From Herbaspirillum aquaticum (GTDB taxonomy: Bacteria; Pseudomonadota; Gammaproteobacteria; Burkholderiales; Burkholderiaceae_D), in assembly GCF_002213425.1 (NCBI RefSeq), contig NZ_NJGV01000024.1, positions 45,968 through 109,967 of the forward strand: a DNA stretch of 64,000 nt. The letters run 5' to 3'. The translations under genes and the position numbers were made by a program. Within the stretch, counting starts at the first letter, position 1. Each line of letters begins with the position of its first letter. Below are positions 44,557-55,685 of the stretch, piece after piece. The notes under the pieces are model-generated. The model saw nothing but the letters and a program-made list of their open reading frames with translations. It searched no databases and was not told the DNA's origin.

Positions 44557-45232
44557 TCCGGCCGGCAAGGGCGCGAAAACGCCTGTGGATAAATTGACAT
44601 GCCGCCCGCTTCCAGCGTGAACCGGGCGGCATTTCTTTTCCACAGGCAATGCAGCAAAACGACGGTGAATTTGGTCAAAATCGCCTGTGGATAATTGAAA
44701 AATGCCGCCTTCGGCGGCATATGAAAGAAAAGACAACACGCCCGTCCACCCCTCCTTTTTTGCCTTCGGCCGGCCCTCCCTGCCCCCTGCCGCACTACTC
44801 CGAAGAGGGGATGATTGGTACAATGGAAGGCGTTATTTCGCAGGCGGACGCAAGGGCCGGCCATGGAGCAGGAAATCCGCGAAGTAGCACGGAAACTTCG
44901 AATAAATACCCGGCAAGATCCGGCAAAAGTATTCAAATGTTCCAAACGTATAGCCAAGTGGTTCTGGCTGCCCGGGTTTGTCAGGCGCAGATGGACAATG
45001 CCGGGTCGCTGTATCACCAGCTCTTCGGGAACGGGTATCGGACCGGCAGCGGCCGGTCATGCACTAGCAGGAGCGTTGCGTATTTCAGGAAGTGAGTTCT
45101 GCAGTGCGCCGGGCAGGTTGCACTGCAGGCAGCAGCTGTTTTTCACCAGAGGAGGAACACGCGCGACATGGGCATGACTGAACGCCGGCCAACGGCGCCC
45201 TTTAAACCACTATTAGCAAGGACAAACTGACT
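44557..45232. other. dnaA-dnaN intergenic region, second candidate origin (676 bp)
   Basis: The dnaA-proximal part has two perfect DnaA boxes, at 44584-44592 and 44696-44704, each close to a hairpin. The hairpins are a terminator (ATGCCGCCCG/CGGGCGGCAT followed by TTTCTTTT, 44599-44639) and a tight stem ATGCCGCC/GGCGGCAT (44702-44720). A possible promoter TTGGTACAATGG lies near 44815. The remaining 350 bases before dnaN have open frames without protein character and probably form a long dnaN leader. Confidence 0.6.
44599..44639 (+). terminator. dnaA terminator
   Basis: A 10-base GC-rich stem, a 14-base loop and TTTCTTTT, 43 bases after the dnaA stop. Confidence 0.75.
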
Positions 45233-46339
45233 ATGCAATTGGTTAAAACCCAACGAGACACGCTCCTGCGTCCTCTGCAGATCGTGAGTGGTATTGTCGA
45301 GCGTCGGCACACTTTGCCGATTCTGGCCAATATTCTCATTCGCAAGGACGGCGAGAAGGTGTCTTTCCTGTCCACCGACATCGAAGTGCAGATCACCACG
45401 CACGCCGACGTCGGTTCGGGTAGCGAGTCCACGGCCACCACGGTCGCGGCCCGCAAGCTGCTCGACATCCTGCGTGCCCTGCCGGATTCCGGCGAAGTGT
45501 CGGTCTCCCTCTCCAACAAGCGTCTGACCGTGCAATCGGGCAAGTCCCGCTTCGCCCTGCAGACCCTGGCCGCCGAAGAATTCCCGACGGTGGCCCAGGC
45601 CGAGCACTACAACGCCCAGGTCAACCTGCCGCAGAAGACCCTGAAGCACCTGTTCAACATGGTTCACTTCGCCATGGCCCAGCAGGACATCCGTTACTAC
45701 CTCAACGGCCTGCTGCTGGTGGTGGAAGGCAAGAACGTCATCGCGGTCGCCACCGACGGCCACCGCCTGGCCTTCTGCCAGGTCGAGACCGAGCAGGATT
45801 TCCCGCGCCAGGAAGTCATCATCCCGCGCAAGACCATCATCGAGCTGCAACGCCTGCTCGACGACAGCGATGATGAAGTCCAGCTGCAGATCGCCAACAA
45901 CCAGGTCAAGCTGACCTTCGCCGACATCGAGCTGATCTCCAAGCTGGTGGAAGGCAAGTTCCCCGACTACACCCGCGTGGTGCCCAAGGGCTACAAGAAC
46001 AGCTTCACCATCAGCCGTGACCAGCTGCTGCGCTCGCTGCAACGCGCGGCCATCATGACCAGCGACAAGTTCAAGGGCGTACGCTGGGTGATCGCACCGG
46101 GCAGCCTGAAGATCAGCTCCACCAATGCCGACCAGGAAGAAGCGGTCGAAGAACTGGAAATCGACTACGGCGGCGACACCGTCGACATCGGTTTCAACGT
46201 CAGCTACCTGCTCGACGTGCTCAACAACCTCAAGAACGACTACGTCAACATCGCCCTGGGCGATGCCAACTCGTCGGCCCTGATCACCATCCCTGACAAC
46301 GCCGACTTCAAGTACGTCGTCATGCCGATGCGGATCTGA
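45233..46339 (+). CDS. dnaN: DNA polymerase III beta subunit (sliding clamp)
   Basis: A 368-residue sliding clamp made of three similar domains. It opens MQLVKTQRDTLLRPLQIVSG and continues IVERRHTLPILANILI, with later clamp segments GLLLVVEGKNVIAVATDGHR and LLRSLQRAAIMTSDKFKGVR, and ends in the standard YVVMPMRI. The dimer encircles DNA and tethers polymerases and repair factors. dnaA is upstream and gyrB downstream, with no recF between, as usual in betaproteobacteria. Confidence 0.99.
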   Translation: MQLVKTQRDTLLRPLQIVSGIVERRHTLPILANILIRKDGEKVSFLSTDIEVQITTHADVGSGSESTATTVAARKLLDILRALPDSGEVSVSLSNKRLTVQSGKSRFALQTLAAEEFPTVAQAEHYNAQVNLPQKTLKHLFNMVHFAMAQQDIRYYLNGLLLVVEGKNVIAVATDGHRLAFCQVETEQDFPRQEVIIPRKTIIELQRLLDDSDDEVQLQIANNQVKLTFADIELISKLVEGKFPDYTRVVPKGYKNSFTISRDQLLRSLQRAAIMTSDKFKGVRWVIAPGSLKISSTNADQEEAVEELEIDYGGDTVDIGFNVSYLLDVLNNLKNDYVNIALGDANSSALITIPDNADFKYVVMPMRI

Positions 46340-46457
46340 GCAAGCCCGCTCCACGCGCCCGAGGGGCCGTCCCAGACGGCCCCTCGGTTGCTTTTAAGAA
46401 TTCCAAAGATTCGTCCCCAGAATTCCGTTTTTTGCAGCTCCCTAGTCGTTTGGCTAG

Positions 46458-48974
<2,517 letters not shown>

Positions 48975-49321
48975 TTCGCTTGTAGCAGGAGTTATAACCT
49001 GAGATTTTGAGAAGCATAAGTTGAGATATTTATTGATGGGCTTCTCTCTATAGCTTCGACAAAACGTACTTGGCCACCCACCCTGGCGGAAGGAACAGCG
49101 GCCACCTCATTGAGGTGGCCGCTGTTTTTGTACATGCTTTGCGCGCTAACTAAGATACGGAAAACATTGCTTATATATTTGACGCCGTATCTCGAAAGTT
49201 AGTTGTTCATAAAGCCCAAAATTGATGGTTGCGTAATCCAATACTCCGGAAGTAAGGCCGCCATCAAAAATGTGACGATTGGTCCGTGGCCAAATAGTCT
49301 ACATGGATGGTTAATTAACGG
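48975..49321. other. junction of core genome and accessory region (347 bp)
   Basis: This stretch holds the gyrB terminator and then AT-rich sequence without a gene. An imperfect inverted repeat (AGATACGG at 49153-49160, CCGTATCT at 49185-49192, with CTAACT/AGTTAG beyond) lies about 130 bases before the controller gene. Base composition changes here, marking the left edge of the island. Confidence 0.6.
49094..49129 (+). terminator. gyrB terminator
   Basis: A near-perfect 16-base inverted repeat, AACAGCGGCCACCTCA/TGAGGTGGCCGCTGTT, followed by a short T-run. Confidence 0.85.
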
Positions 49322-49546
49322 GTGAATACAATATCAAAACGTTTTGGCGACAAAGTCCGTGCACTGCGGAAGCGGCGTGGATTATCGCAAGAAGAATTTG
49401 CAGATCTATCCGGTTTTGATAGGACTTACGTTAGCGGTATAGAACGGGGCATTCGCAATCCGTCCCTTATTGCTATAGAAAAAATAGCAATAGCTCTAGA
49501 AGTATCTCTTTCTGAATTGTTCGAGAGTTTGGACGAAATCAAATGA
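49322..49546 (+). CDS. XRE-family controller (C) protein of the restriction system
   Basis: A 74-residue protein that is essentially one XRE helix-turn-helix: FGDKVRALRKRRGLSQEEFA, then DLSGFDRTYVSGIERGIRNP. Size and motif are those of C proteins that time the expression of restriction genes. The start is GTG. It lies 83 bases upstream of the McrB-like gene on the same strand. AT-richer codon use sets it apart from gyrB. The role is inferred from size and position. Confidence 0.85.
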   Translation: MNTISKRFGDKVRALRKRRGLSQEEFADLSGFDRTYVSGIERGIRNPSLIAIEKIAIALEVSLSELFESLDEIK

Positions 49547-49629
49547 GCAGTGGGACTTAATAAAGCACTGGCATTATCTATTTTGACTGGCCACGATTTT
49601 CTTAGGCTAGCTTTTTATACGGGGAAAAA

Positions 49630-51459
49630 ATGTCGCTCACTGCGCTGGATGAGTTAGCCCTTACAAAAGTATTAGATTATTCGGTCTCGCTTACAAGAAA
49701 AAATACGCCCAAGTTGTTACCTCTGTCCCTCTATATATCGGAGTTAAAAGGACGCGAACAAATTGCCGGGTGCCTAAAAACGATTCGTGACGGAAAGCCT
49801 TTGTCCGACGTGACTCGGAGTCGCGATCGCTATTTCAATTCTCTATTCAATCAAGGTTTAGTCGATGGTAATGCGTCAAGTCCGGTATTGACGGCGCTGG
49901 CGAACTTCTATCTTGAGCCATTAGATCAAGGGGCCGACAGTGGATTTTGGCAGGAAGATGGCGGAGACCAAGTCGAAGCTCAAGTGATTCGTGCCCTGGT
50001 ACGCGAGTTATCGCTCGGCCGGCGATCTAGTGAGTTTTTCAAGAACGCATGGTACGGTGCTCAAACATTTTTTGACTATGTTCCTGATGAAGAAATTGCG
50101 TCCATCCTAAATGATAGAGAGCGTATGTTGTTTTTGTTCCATATCAATTCTAATGGGTGGGAGATTGGGCGTTACTTCAGCTTGTCGAGCGCAGATCGCA
50201 TGGCTTTTGAGCAGGCTTTTAAAAAAATCAAGCCCTCAAAGGAATGGACTCCGCAATCGCCAATAGAGATCGCCGCAACACAATATAAGGACGCTGCACA
50301 GACTACCCAGAACGACGTTCGCTTTCGAATTAGCGGCTTTCTTAAAGCGTTTAAGCTGCTTAAAGATGAGCTCGGAGAGAAGCTACCGCGGCTGGATAGA
50401 AAACTTGTATTGCGGAGTAGTGTTTACGACGGAGCAGAGGCTCACTATCCGGAGGAAATTCGTGCTCCGAGAAAAATTCATCCTGATTTACCTCGTCAAC
50501 TCATCATTACTGGATGTCCAGGTTCCGGTAAAAGCTATTACGTCAACGAGCTAGTTAAAACAGCTGACTACGTAGTGAGAACGCAATTCCATCCAGAATC
50601 CTCTTTTTTTGATTTTGTTGGAGCATATAAGCCGCACCCGGTGTATGAAGCAATTGACTCGAGCCATCCGCTTGTCGAAGGCGATGGAACGCTTGGTTTG
50701 AGGGGGAGACCTCTTATTGACTATCGATTTGTGCCTGGGCCATTTATGCGAGCTTTGGCTTATGCCCTTTTAAATCCGTCAGAGACCGTTGCGGTTGTAA
50801 TCGAGGAACTTAATCGGGGAAATGCTGCATCAATTTTGGGTGATGTTCTGCAGTTGTTGGACCGAGACCAGGTTACCGGAGCAAGCCAGTATGAAATCGA
50901 CATAACGCCCGAACAGAAAAGCTATTTCTCATCTCTGGGAGTGTCGGTAAATTCTCTGCGGTTACCGTCAAATCTCTTCATCTGGGCGACAATGAATAAT
51001 GCGGATCAGGGCGTGTTTCCTCTGGATACAGCCTTCCGGCGGCGGTGGAACTACGTCTATAAGGGATACACTGAAGTATGTGGATATCCCGCTGAAAACT
51101 GCAGAATCGAATATGGAGGCCTCTATTACAATTGGGATCAGTTTAGAGGCGTGCTCAATAATCATCTGGTAGAACAGGGGATTCACGAAGATAAATTAAT
51201 TGGGCCGTATTTCCTTACTGAGCAGCAGTTGGCAAATTCTGAAGCAGTGCTTCAAAAGCTGTTTCTATACCTGTGGGACGATGTTCTACGCTTTCGACAG
51301 GAGACACTCTTTTTAGCCAAGAGTTTTTCTGGCGTAAGTAGAGATTGGAAAGATGGGAAAGGAAGTCCCCTAACTGGGCTGTTTAACAGCGCTTTAAGTA
51401 AGGCTATTCAGGAGCAGAGTGATGCTGAAGATCCGATATTAGCTCCGGAGGAGACTTGA
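49630..51459 (+). CDS. McrB/LlaJI R1-like AAA+ GTPase, restriction subunit
   Basis: A 609-residue protein with a novel-looking N-terminal half (residues 1-280) and an AAA+ module of the McrB type. The module has Walker A TGCPGSGKSYY (residues 295-302), Walker B region AVVIEELNRGNAASILGDVL (388 onward), the sensor segment WATMNNADQGVFPLDTAF, and arginines FRRRWNY. McrB-like proteins form GTP-driven hexamers that translocate DNA for a partner nuclease, and the N-terminal part should read the target site. The LlaJI-type nuclease gene overlaps its stop by 4 bases. The order matches the R1-R2 pair of LlaJI systems. Confidence 0.88.
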   Translation: MSLTALDELALTKVLDYSVSLTRKNTPKLLPLSLYISELKGREQIAGCLKTIRDGKPLSDVTRSRDRYFNSLFNQGLVDGNASSPVLTALANFYLEPLDQGADSGFWQEDGGDQVEAQVIRALVRELSLGRRSSEFFKNAWYGAQTFFDYVPDEEIASILNDRERMLFLFHINSNGWEIGRYFSLSSADRMAFEQAFKKIKPSKEWTPQSPIEIAATQYKDAAQTTQNDVRFRISGFLKAFKLLKDELGEKLPRLDRKLVLRSSVYDGAEAHYPEEIRAPRKIHPDLPRQLIITGCPGSGKSYYVNELVKTADYVVRTQFHPESSFFDFVGAYKPHPVYEAIDSSHPLVEGDGTLGLRGRPLIDYRFVPGPFMRALAYALLNPSETVAVVIEELNRGNAASILGDVLQLLDRDQVTGASQYEIDITPEQKSYFSSLGVSVNSLRLPSNLFIWATMNNADQGVFPLDTAFRRRWNYVYKGYTEVCGYPAENCRIEYGGLYYNWDQFRGVLNNHLVEQGIHEDKLIGPYFLTEQQLANSEAVLQKLFLYLWDDVLRFRQETLFLAKSFSGVSRDWKDGKGSPLTGLFNSALSKAIQEQSDAEDPILAPEET

Positions 51460-52796
51460 GCAAAATTACCGTCCTCGAAGGGCAGTTATATAGGGATAAG
51501 GAGTGGCTACAACGCTTGGGTATTAATTCCGAAGAATTCAAGTTTCTTGTTAATTCGAAAATTTTTCGGGCCGAAGAAAGTGCTTCCTATCAGCTTTCTT
51601 TTGTGGGGATCGTAATTTTCTCCAATTCGCTGCTTTTAGCGTTGCCGAAATTCTGCGACGTTCAGAATATTAGTATGCAGCGTATCCTGGAAATCCTCAA
51701 AGTTTACTTTCGTCGCAGTCAAAAAAGGCGTCCAATCACCGATCAGCGTCGTGATCCGGAATTTGGTAACGAACAGATTCTTCGAGAATATGACGCAATG
51801 TATGCTTTGAGAGATTGGTTTTTCCATCATGGGATATATCGACGTGATGAAGCAGAAACCGGTAAATCTGGAAAAGTACATTGGGCTAAAACTATCTCAA
51901 AAAGAATCCCGTTATTGTCTAGATCGGGAGTTGTCTACCCTGAAGTTATCGGGGAACGCAAGGTATCAACTTTTAACGAAATAAGTTCACTCCAAATTGA
52001 AATCCTTCAATATTTGCTCAAGCGCTATGACGAAGACCTGCCGTTGCAAGTGTCCCAAGCGCAACAGTCCCAGGAGAATTACCTCCTGAGAGACATTCTC
52101 CATCCTAATAAACGCCCTTTCTTGTTGCGTCGACTGGCGTTAGAGAAGCGTGAAGTATATCAATCCGAGAAGGTTCGGCTGCTGGATTTGCTTACTCAAA
52201 TAGTCGATTCTCGGCTCGCTGAGTCTGCGTCTCAGCCACAGATCTACGGCACCACAGCATTCTATTCAGTTTGGGAAGACGTCTGCCGGAGCGTTCTCTG
52301 TGGCACAGCTCCTCTTGATCCTGAGTCCCTTCTCGGAGAACCTGTCTGGAAAATTCCGTTGGAAAGAGGCGAGGTTAAAACCTACCGGATGCGGCAAATA
52401 CCGGACATGGTTTTGATAAGAAATTCGTGGCGGTTCATCATAGATGCCAAGTATTACTATCGTTTTCCATTTTCTCATCCGGGCGCCCAGGATATTGTGA
52501 AGCAGTTTTATTACCTCGATTCGATGCAGCCTACATCAGATCAAATAGCCTCTATATTTTTACTCCCCTTGCCAGGTGCTCATAAGGCACAGTTTCTAGG
52601 CATCGCGACTATTGAAAACGGTCAGCGGAATTTTGGAAGTATCGAAGCATGGGGGCTTGATCCTGTGATGTTACTCAACCACTACGTGGCGCAATCCCCC
52701 GCTGGTCACAACTCCTTGATTGACCCCATTCTGCTTGCTCGGGCGAATATGTCCGAAATGCGGAGCCAAGCCCCAGCGTTCGTTAGCAGCCAGTGA
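51456..52796 (+). CDS. LlaJI-family restriction endonuclease (R2 subunit)
   Basis: A 446-residue nuclease subunit of the LlaJI family. Near the C-terminus it has a PD-(D/E)xK core: Pro316-Asp317 in RQIPDMVLIRN, then IIDAKYYYRF with Asp330 and Lys332. The N-terminal half is helical and probably contacts the GTPase. The start is TTG at 51456, inside the R1 stop (TTGA), with GGAGGAG just upstream, so the two subunits are made together. Its last 126 bases overlap the end of the convergent methyltransferase gene. Like LlaJI R2 it should cut only with the R1 motor. Confidence 0.85.
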   Translation: MSKITVLEGQLYRDKEWLQRLGINSEEFKFLVNSKIFRAEESASYQLSFVGIVIFSNSLLLALPKFCDVQNISMQRILEILKVYFRRSQKRRPITDQRRDPEFGNEQILREYDAMYALRDWFFHHGIYRRDEAETGKSGKVHWAKTISKRIPLLSRSGVVYPEVIGERKVSTFNEISSLQIEILQYLLKRYDEDLPLQVSQAQQSQENYLLRDILHPNKRPFLLRRLALEKREVYQSEKVRLLDLLTQIVDSRLAESASQPQIYGTTAFYSVWEDVCRSVLCGTAPLDPESLLGEPVWKIPLERGEVKTYRMRQIPDMVLIRNSWRFIIDAKYYYRFPFSHPGAQDIVKQFYYLDSMQPTSDQIASIFLLPLPGAHKAQFLGIATIENGQRNFGSIEAWGLDPVMLLNHYVAQSPAGHNSLIDPILLARANMSEMRSQAPAFVSSQ

Positions 52797-54080
52797 GGGT
52801 AAAGATGGAGCCGTCTTGCGCAGAATCTTCTGTCTGATGCCGTGGAATAGATACTCATTGACTAAACTCTTTTGTTCACCAACTCTGCTTTGGTAATTTT
52901 TCCGAATTTCGAGCGCTGGAATTATTTCGCAGCCTTTGAACAGCGATCTATCTTCAAAAAGCTCCTTCAGTTGGTGAAGTCCTTCATCAGTAGGGTTTTC
53001 TACGTTTGCCCAATGATTCCAATGGTTACGCCCGCCGTAATAACTAACCACGACATGATCGGCATCTACTGAACTCATTAGCTTGTGAAGGCTAGAAATA
53101 AATCGGTCTCGGAAACAAAAGTCGCTAGTAAAATCATCTTCGGGGTGTTGACCACGCACGTGAGCTAGACCCGTTACATAGGTCTCTATTTCGGAGAAAA
53201 AAGGGTAAGCCGCAATAAAATTAAGTAAATGATAATACGCGCTGTATTGACGGAAATTATACGGCGGGTCTAAGTAGCAAATATCGTGATGAGCAAAACT
53301 GGCGGCAGCTGCTATCGCATCTGCGTTAGCGGTCTCAGCAATCGGGCCATTGAATGAGATAAGAGGAAGCCGCAGTTGGAAGTTCTGCTCTGCGTTCGGC
53401 CAGAGGCGGTCTCTGTTAAAGTCATGGAAGGTACCATTAACATTTGCTGTAATGACCGTTTCTTCCAATACGGACGCGAGCAACAAAAATACTTCATTTC
53501 TTTCTAGCCTGCCCTCACACCACCATTCGCGAATGCAATTTAAAACGCCATCAAGAAATAAGGCATTCTTCAACGAAAAGTAGTTTCTCTTACCTGAAGT
53601 TCCTCGTTTACTTATAAACGACGAGTGAGCTCCCCATTGGCTGAAGTGCTCATAAATTATTCCTGGCTTCGTGTTGTTCTCGCCAAGGTCTTGAAGTGCG
53701 GACAGAACAAATGGGAGATTTCCCATCGACCGGTAAAGCATCTTAATGTCTGTTTCCGCCGCATATAATGCGCCATATCTGGCTACATTTCGCTCGAGCT
53801 CAGTTTGCAATTGACGGGAGCGCAATGATTCCATCTTTGGCAGGCGTACTCCGAAAAAATGCGGAGAACTACTAGTACAAAGATAAGCCTGTGCCAATAC
53901 ATAGCTGAATCTATTGACATCACACGTCGCTGTCTGCCATCCCCGAGCACGAAAATAACGAGAAACATTGTTGGTACCAGCAAAAACATCCGATATGCTT
54001 TTTGCTTCTGGTATTTGCTCAACAAAGAACCTCTCCAGCAAAGGAAGAAGGGTCGCTTTATTGCCTAGGTACTTTTCCAT
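52671..54080 (-). CDS. D12-class adenine-specific DNA methyltransferase (M2)
   Basis: A 469-residue N6-adenine methyltransferase of the Dam/D12 class. It opens MEKYLGNKATLLPLLERFF. SAM-binding motif I is degenerate, DVFAGTNNVSRYF (Asp31), and catalytic motif IV is DPPYNFRQYSAYY (271-274). The start at 54080 shares a base with the stop of the other methyltransferase gene (TAATG), implying coupled translation; an ATG ten codons upstream would overlap that gene. It probably protects one strand of an asymmetric target of the restriction enzyme. Confidence 0.88.
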   Translation of the reverse strand: MEKYLGNKATLLPLLERFFVEQIPEAKSISDVFAGTNNVSRYFRARGWQTATCDVNRFSYVLAQAYLCTSSSPHFFGVRLPKMESLRSRQLQTELERNVARYGALYAAETDIKMLYRSMGNLPFVLSALQDLGENNTKPGIIYEHFSQWGAHSSFISKRGTSGKRNYFSLKNALFLDGVLNCIREWWCEGRLERNEVFLLLASVLEETVITANVNGTFHDFNRDRLWPNAEQNFQLRLPLISFNGPIAETANADAIAAAASFAHHDICYLDPPYNFRQYSAYYHLLNFIAAYPFFSEIETYVTGLAHVRGQHPEDDFTSDFCFRDRFISSLHKLMSSVDADHVVVSYYGGRNHWNHWANVENPTDEGLHQLKELFEDRSLFKGCEIIPALEIRKNYQSRVGEQKSLVNEYLFHGIRQKILRKTAPSLPSLAANERWGLAPHFGHIRPSKQNGVNQGVVTSGGLRHVVVE

Positions 54081-55591
54081 TAGCGAGCCGCTTCGCAAAT
54101 GATTAGACATTCCGCGTTAGAGCGGATACCTGAATTCAAGCTCTTGGAATTGAGCTTACGGTGACTGTGCTCGTCGATTTCTTCCAACGATACATTGCGA
54201 TAGTATTTAGACGCGATGTCCATCATTTCTTTCAAGGTCAACAAACGAGGTCTGTTTCCCTGAGCTTCGTCATAAGGGGAATAAGATAGGACTAGAGGAG
54301 CCCCATTTTTTGCCGTTGCAGAAAATAGTCCATCAAAAGCTGAATGGGCTTTTGATGGAATGCAAAATGGGGACTGATACCTGCCGCCTCTATAGACGCC
54401 GCGCATTACAGTGATTTCGCCACGTTTAGCCATCTCGTCTAATTTCGGTGAGTCTCGAAGCGAAATTGTTTCAAGCACATGATAGAAACGAGAATAGTGA
54501 TCGATTGTATATGGTGGGTCGGCATACCAAGCACGACAGCTTTCATCCTGAGAGACAAAATCTAATACATCACCGCAAACTACCTTGTGCTCTTTTGACG
54601 GCTTCAAAGTATGAGCATACCAACGAGATGCCCAAGAAGAGAAAACATGAAAGGTGTCTAACGAGCGGTCGCGAATCGCCCGCTGCAGAAGTATCTCGGG
54701 CGTCGTCCCATCTGCTTTGCGTAATTTCATTGGTTGTGCAAACTGCTTTCCAACTGTATTCACCATTTCACTGGCGGCACTGAGTATTACCGCGAGCGCA
54801 GTTGAGTGATTCTTAAAGTCCGTGCTAGCGATCAGTATTGAATCCAGCGCGATAGCTTGGGGATAGGAAAAGTAAGGCCCACCAAAATACCTAAGAGCGG
54901 TCGTGTCAGCTGTTGATAATCCCAGTCTTTTCAGATTTCGGCTGCTCGACTTCAATGCGGATTCTAAGTAAGAAGAAATCGTCGCGGCAGGACGTTGTTC
55001 AAATACTGCGAGAGAGCCATGTTCGATGAGTTCGGCAAGAAGTGTGGTTCTTCCTTCCTTCGCTTCGGCTATCGCGTCCTGTTCTACTGAAATAAGAGGT
55101 GCTAAAGCGCGTCCAAGCTGGCTTTCGACTTCTCTAGCTCTGTGTTCAAACTCAGGCTTTAGAAGTTCGGAGAAGTGCCTCGCACTACTGCGTAAGCGTG
55201 CAGCAGATAACACTGCCGAATACGATTGAATATCCACGGCAGTTACCGGATGCGAAACCGCTATAGCAGAGCTCACTACCCCCGTCCCCGAAAACAAATC
55301 TCCAACACGACACGATCGCGGCGCAACTTGCTCAATGATTGTTGCAATAGTTTCCGCCAGACGTAATTTACTTCCCAGGTACTGAATTGGACGAAAGGGG
55401 CGCGGCGCAGTAGCTGAAGCAGTTGGCATTCGGGAGAGATCTTGAATTTCTAACAATCTTTTTGACATTGGCTTGGAGCGTCCGCTTTCCCAGTGTGCGA
55501 CAGTAATCTGGCTTACAGAGAATCTCGCACCGAATTGAGTTTGAGACTCTTGTAGTCGTTGGCGAAGTTCTTTAATTGCATTAGCATCCAT
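54080..55591 (-). CDS. D12-class adenine-specific DNA methyltransferase with N-terminal HTH (M1)
   Basis: A 503-residue fusion. Residues ~1-52 form an XRE-like HTH (LRQRLQESQTQFGARFSVSQ, then ITVAHWESGRSKPMSKRLLE). A D12 methyltransferase follows, with YLGSK (71-75), motif I DLFSGTGVVSSAI (from Asp98) and motif IV DPPYTIDHYSRFYH (358-361). The HTH probably binds the palindrome that touches the start codon, making the enzyme its own repressor as known for M.SsoII-type enzymes. The start is the ATG at 55591; an upstream ATG at 55633 would lie within the operator region. It is followed by the second methyltransferase. Confidence 0.88.
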   Translation of the reverse strand: MDANAIKELRQRLQESQTQFGARFSVSQITVAHWESGRSKPMSKRLLEIQDLSRMPTASATAPRPFRPIQYLGSKLRLAETIATIIEQVAPRSCRVGDLFSGTGVVSSAIAVSHPVTAVDIQSYSAVLSAARLRSSARHFSELLKPEFEHRAREVESQLGRALAPLISVEQDAIAEAKEGRTTLLAELIEHGSLAVFEQRPAATISSYLESALKSSSRNLKRLGLSTADTTALRYFGGPYFSYPQAIALDSILIASTDFKNHSTALAVILSAASEMVNTVGKQFAQPMKLRKADGTTPEILLQRAIRDRSLDTFHVFSSWASRWYAHTLKPSKEHKVVCGDVLDFVSQDESCRAWYADPPYTIDHYSRFYHVLETISLRDSPKLDEMAKRGEITVMRGVYRGGRYQSPFCIPSKAHSAFDGLFSATAKNGAPLVLSYSPYDEAQGNRPRLLTLKEMMDIASKYYRNVSLEEIDEHSHRKLNSKSLNSGIRSNAECLIICEAAR

Positions 55592-55613
55592 AGATGTATT
55601 ATATAACACATCT
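55592..55613 (-). promoter_or_regulatory. operator/-10 element of the methyltransferase genes (leaderless promoter)
   Basis: On the coding strand this reads AGATGTGTTATATAATACATCT, an inverted repeat with 10 of 11 pairs matching, directly abutting the ATG. It contains TATAAT, placed so that transcription would begin at or next to the start codon. No ribosome site is present, so the mRNA is probably leaderless. Confidence 0.65.
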
Positions 55614-55685
55614 ATCATTCTGGAGCGCCCCACTCACAGCTCTAGATGAATTCTGTTTCCATGTCTCAGGCGGGGTACTACGCTT

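Noticed and set aside
43048..44823. A 591-codon antisense frame covering dnaA
   Set aside because: Low-complexity antisense of a conserved gene; no domain seen.
44815..45177. A 120-codon open frame in the dnaA-dnaN gap
   Set aside because: The protein is rich in Arg/Trp/Gly with no pattern, competes with other frames in the same stretch and has no good ribosome site. More likely part of the dnaN leader.
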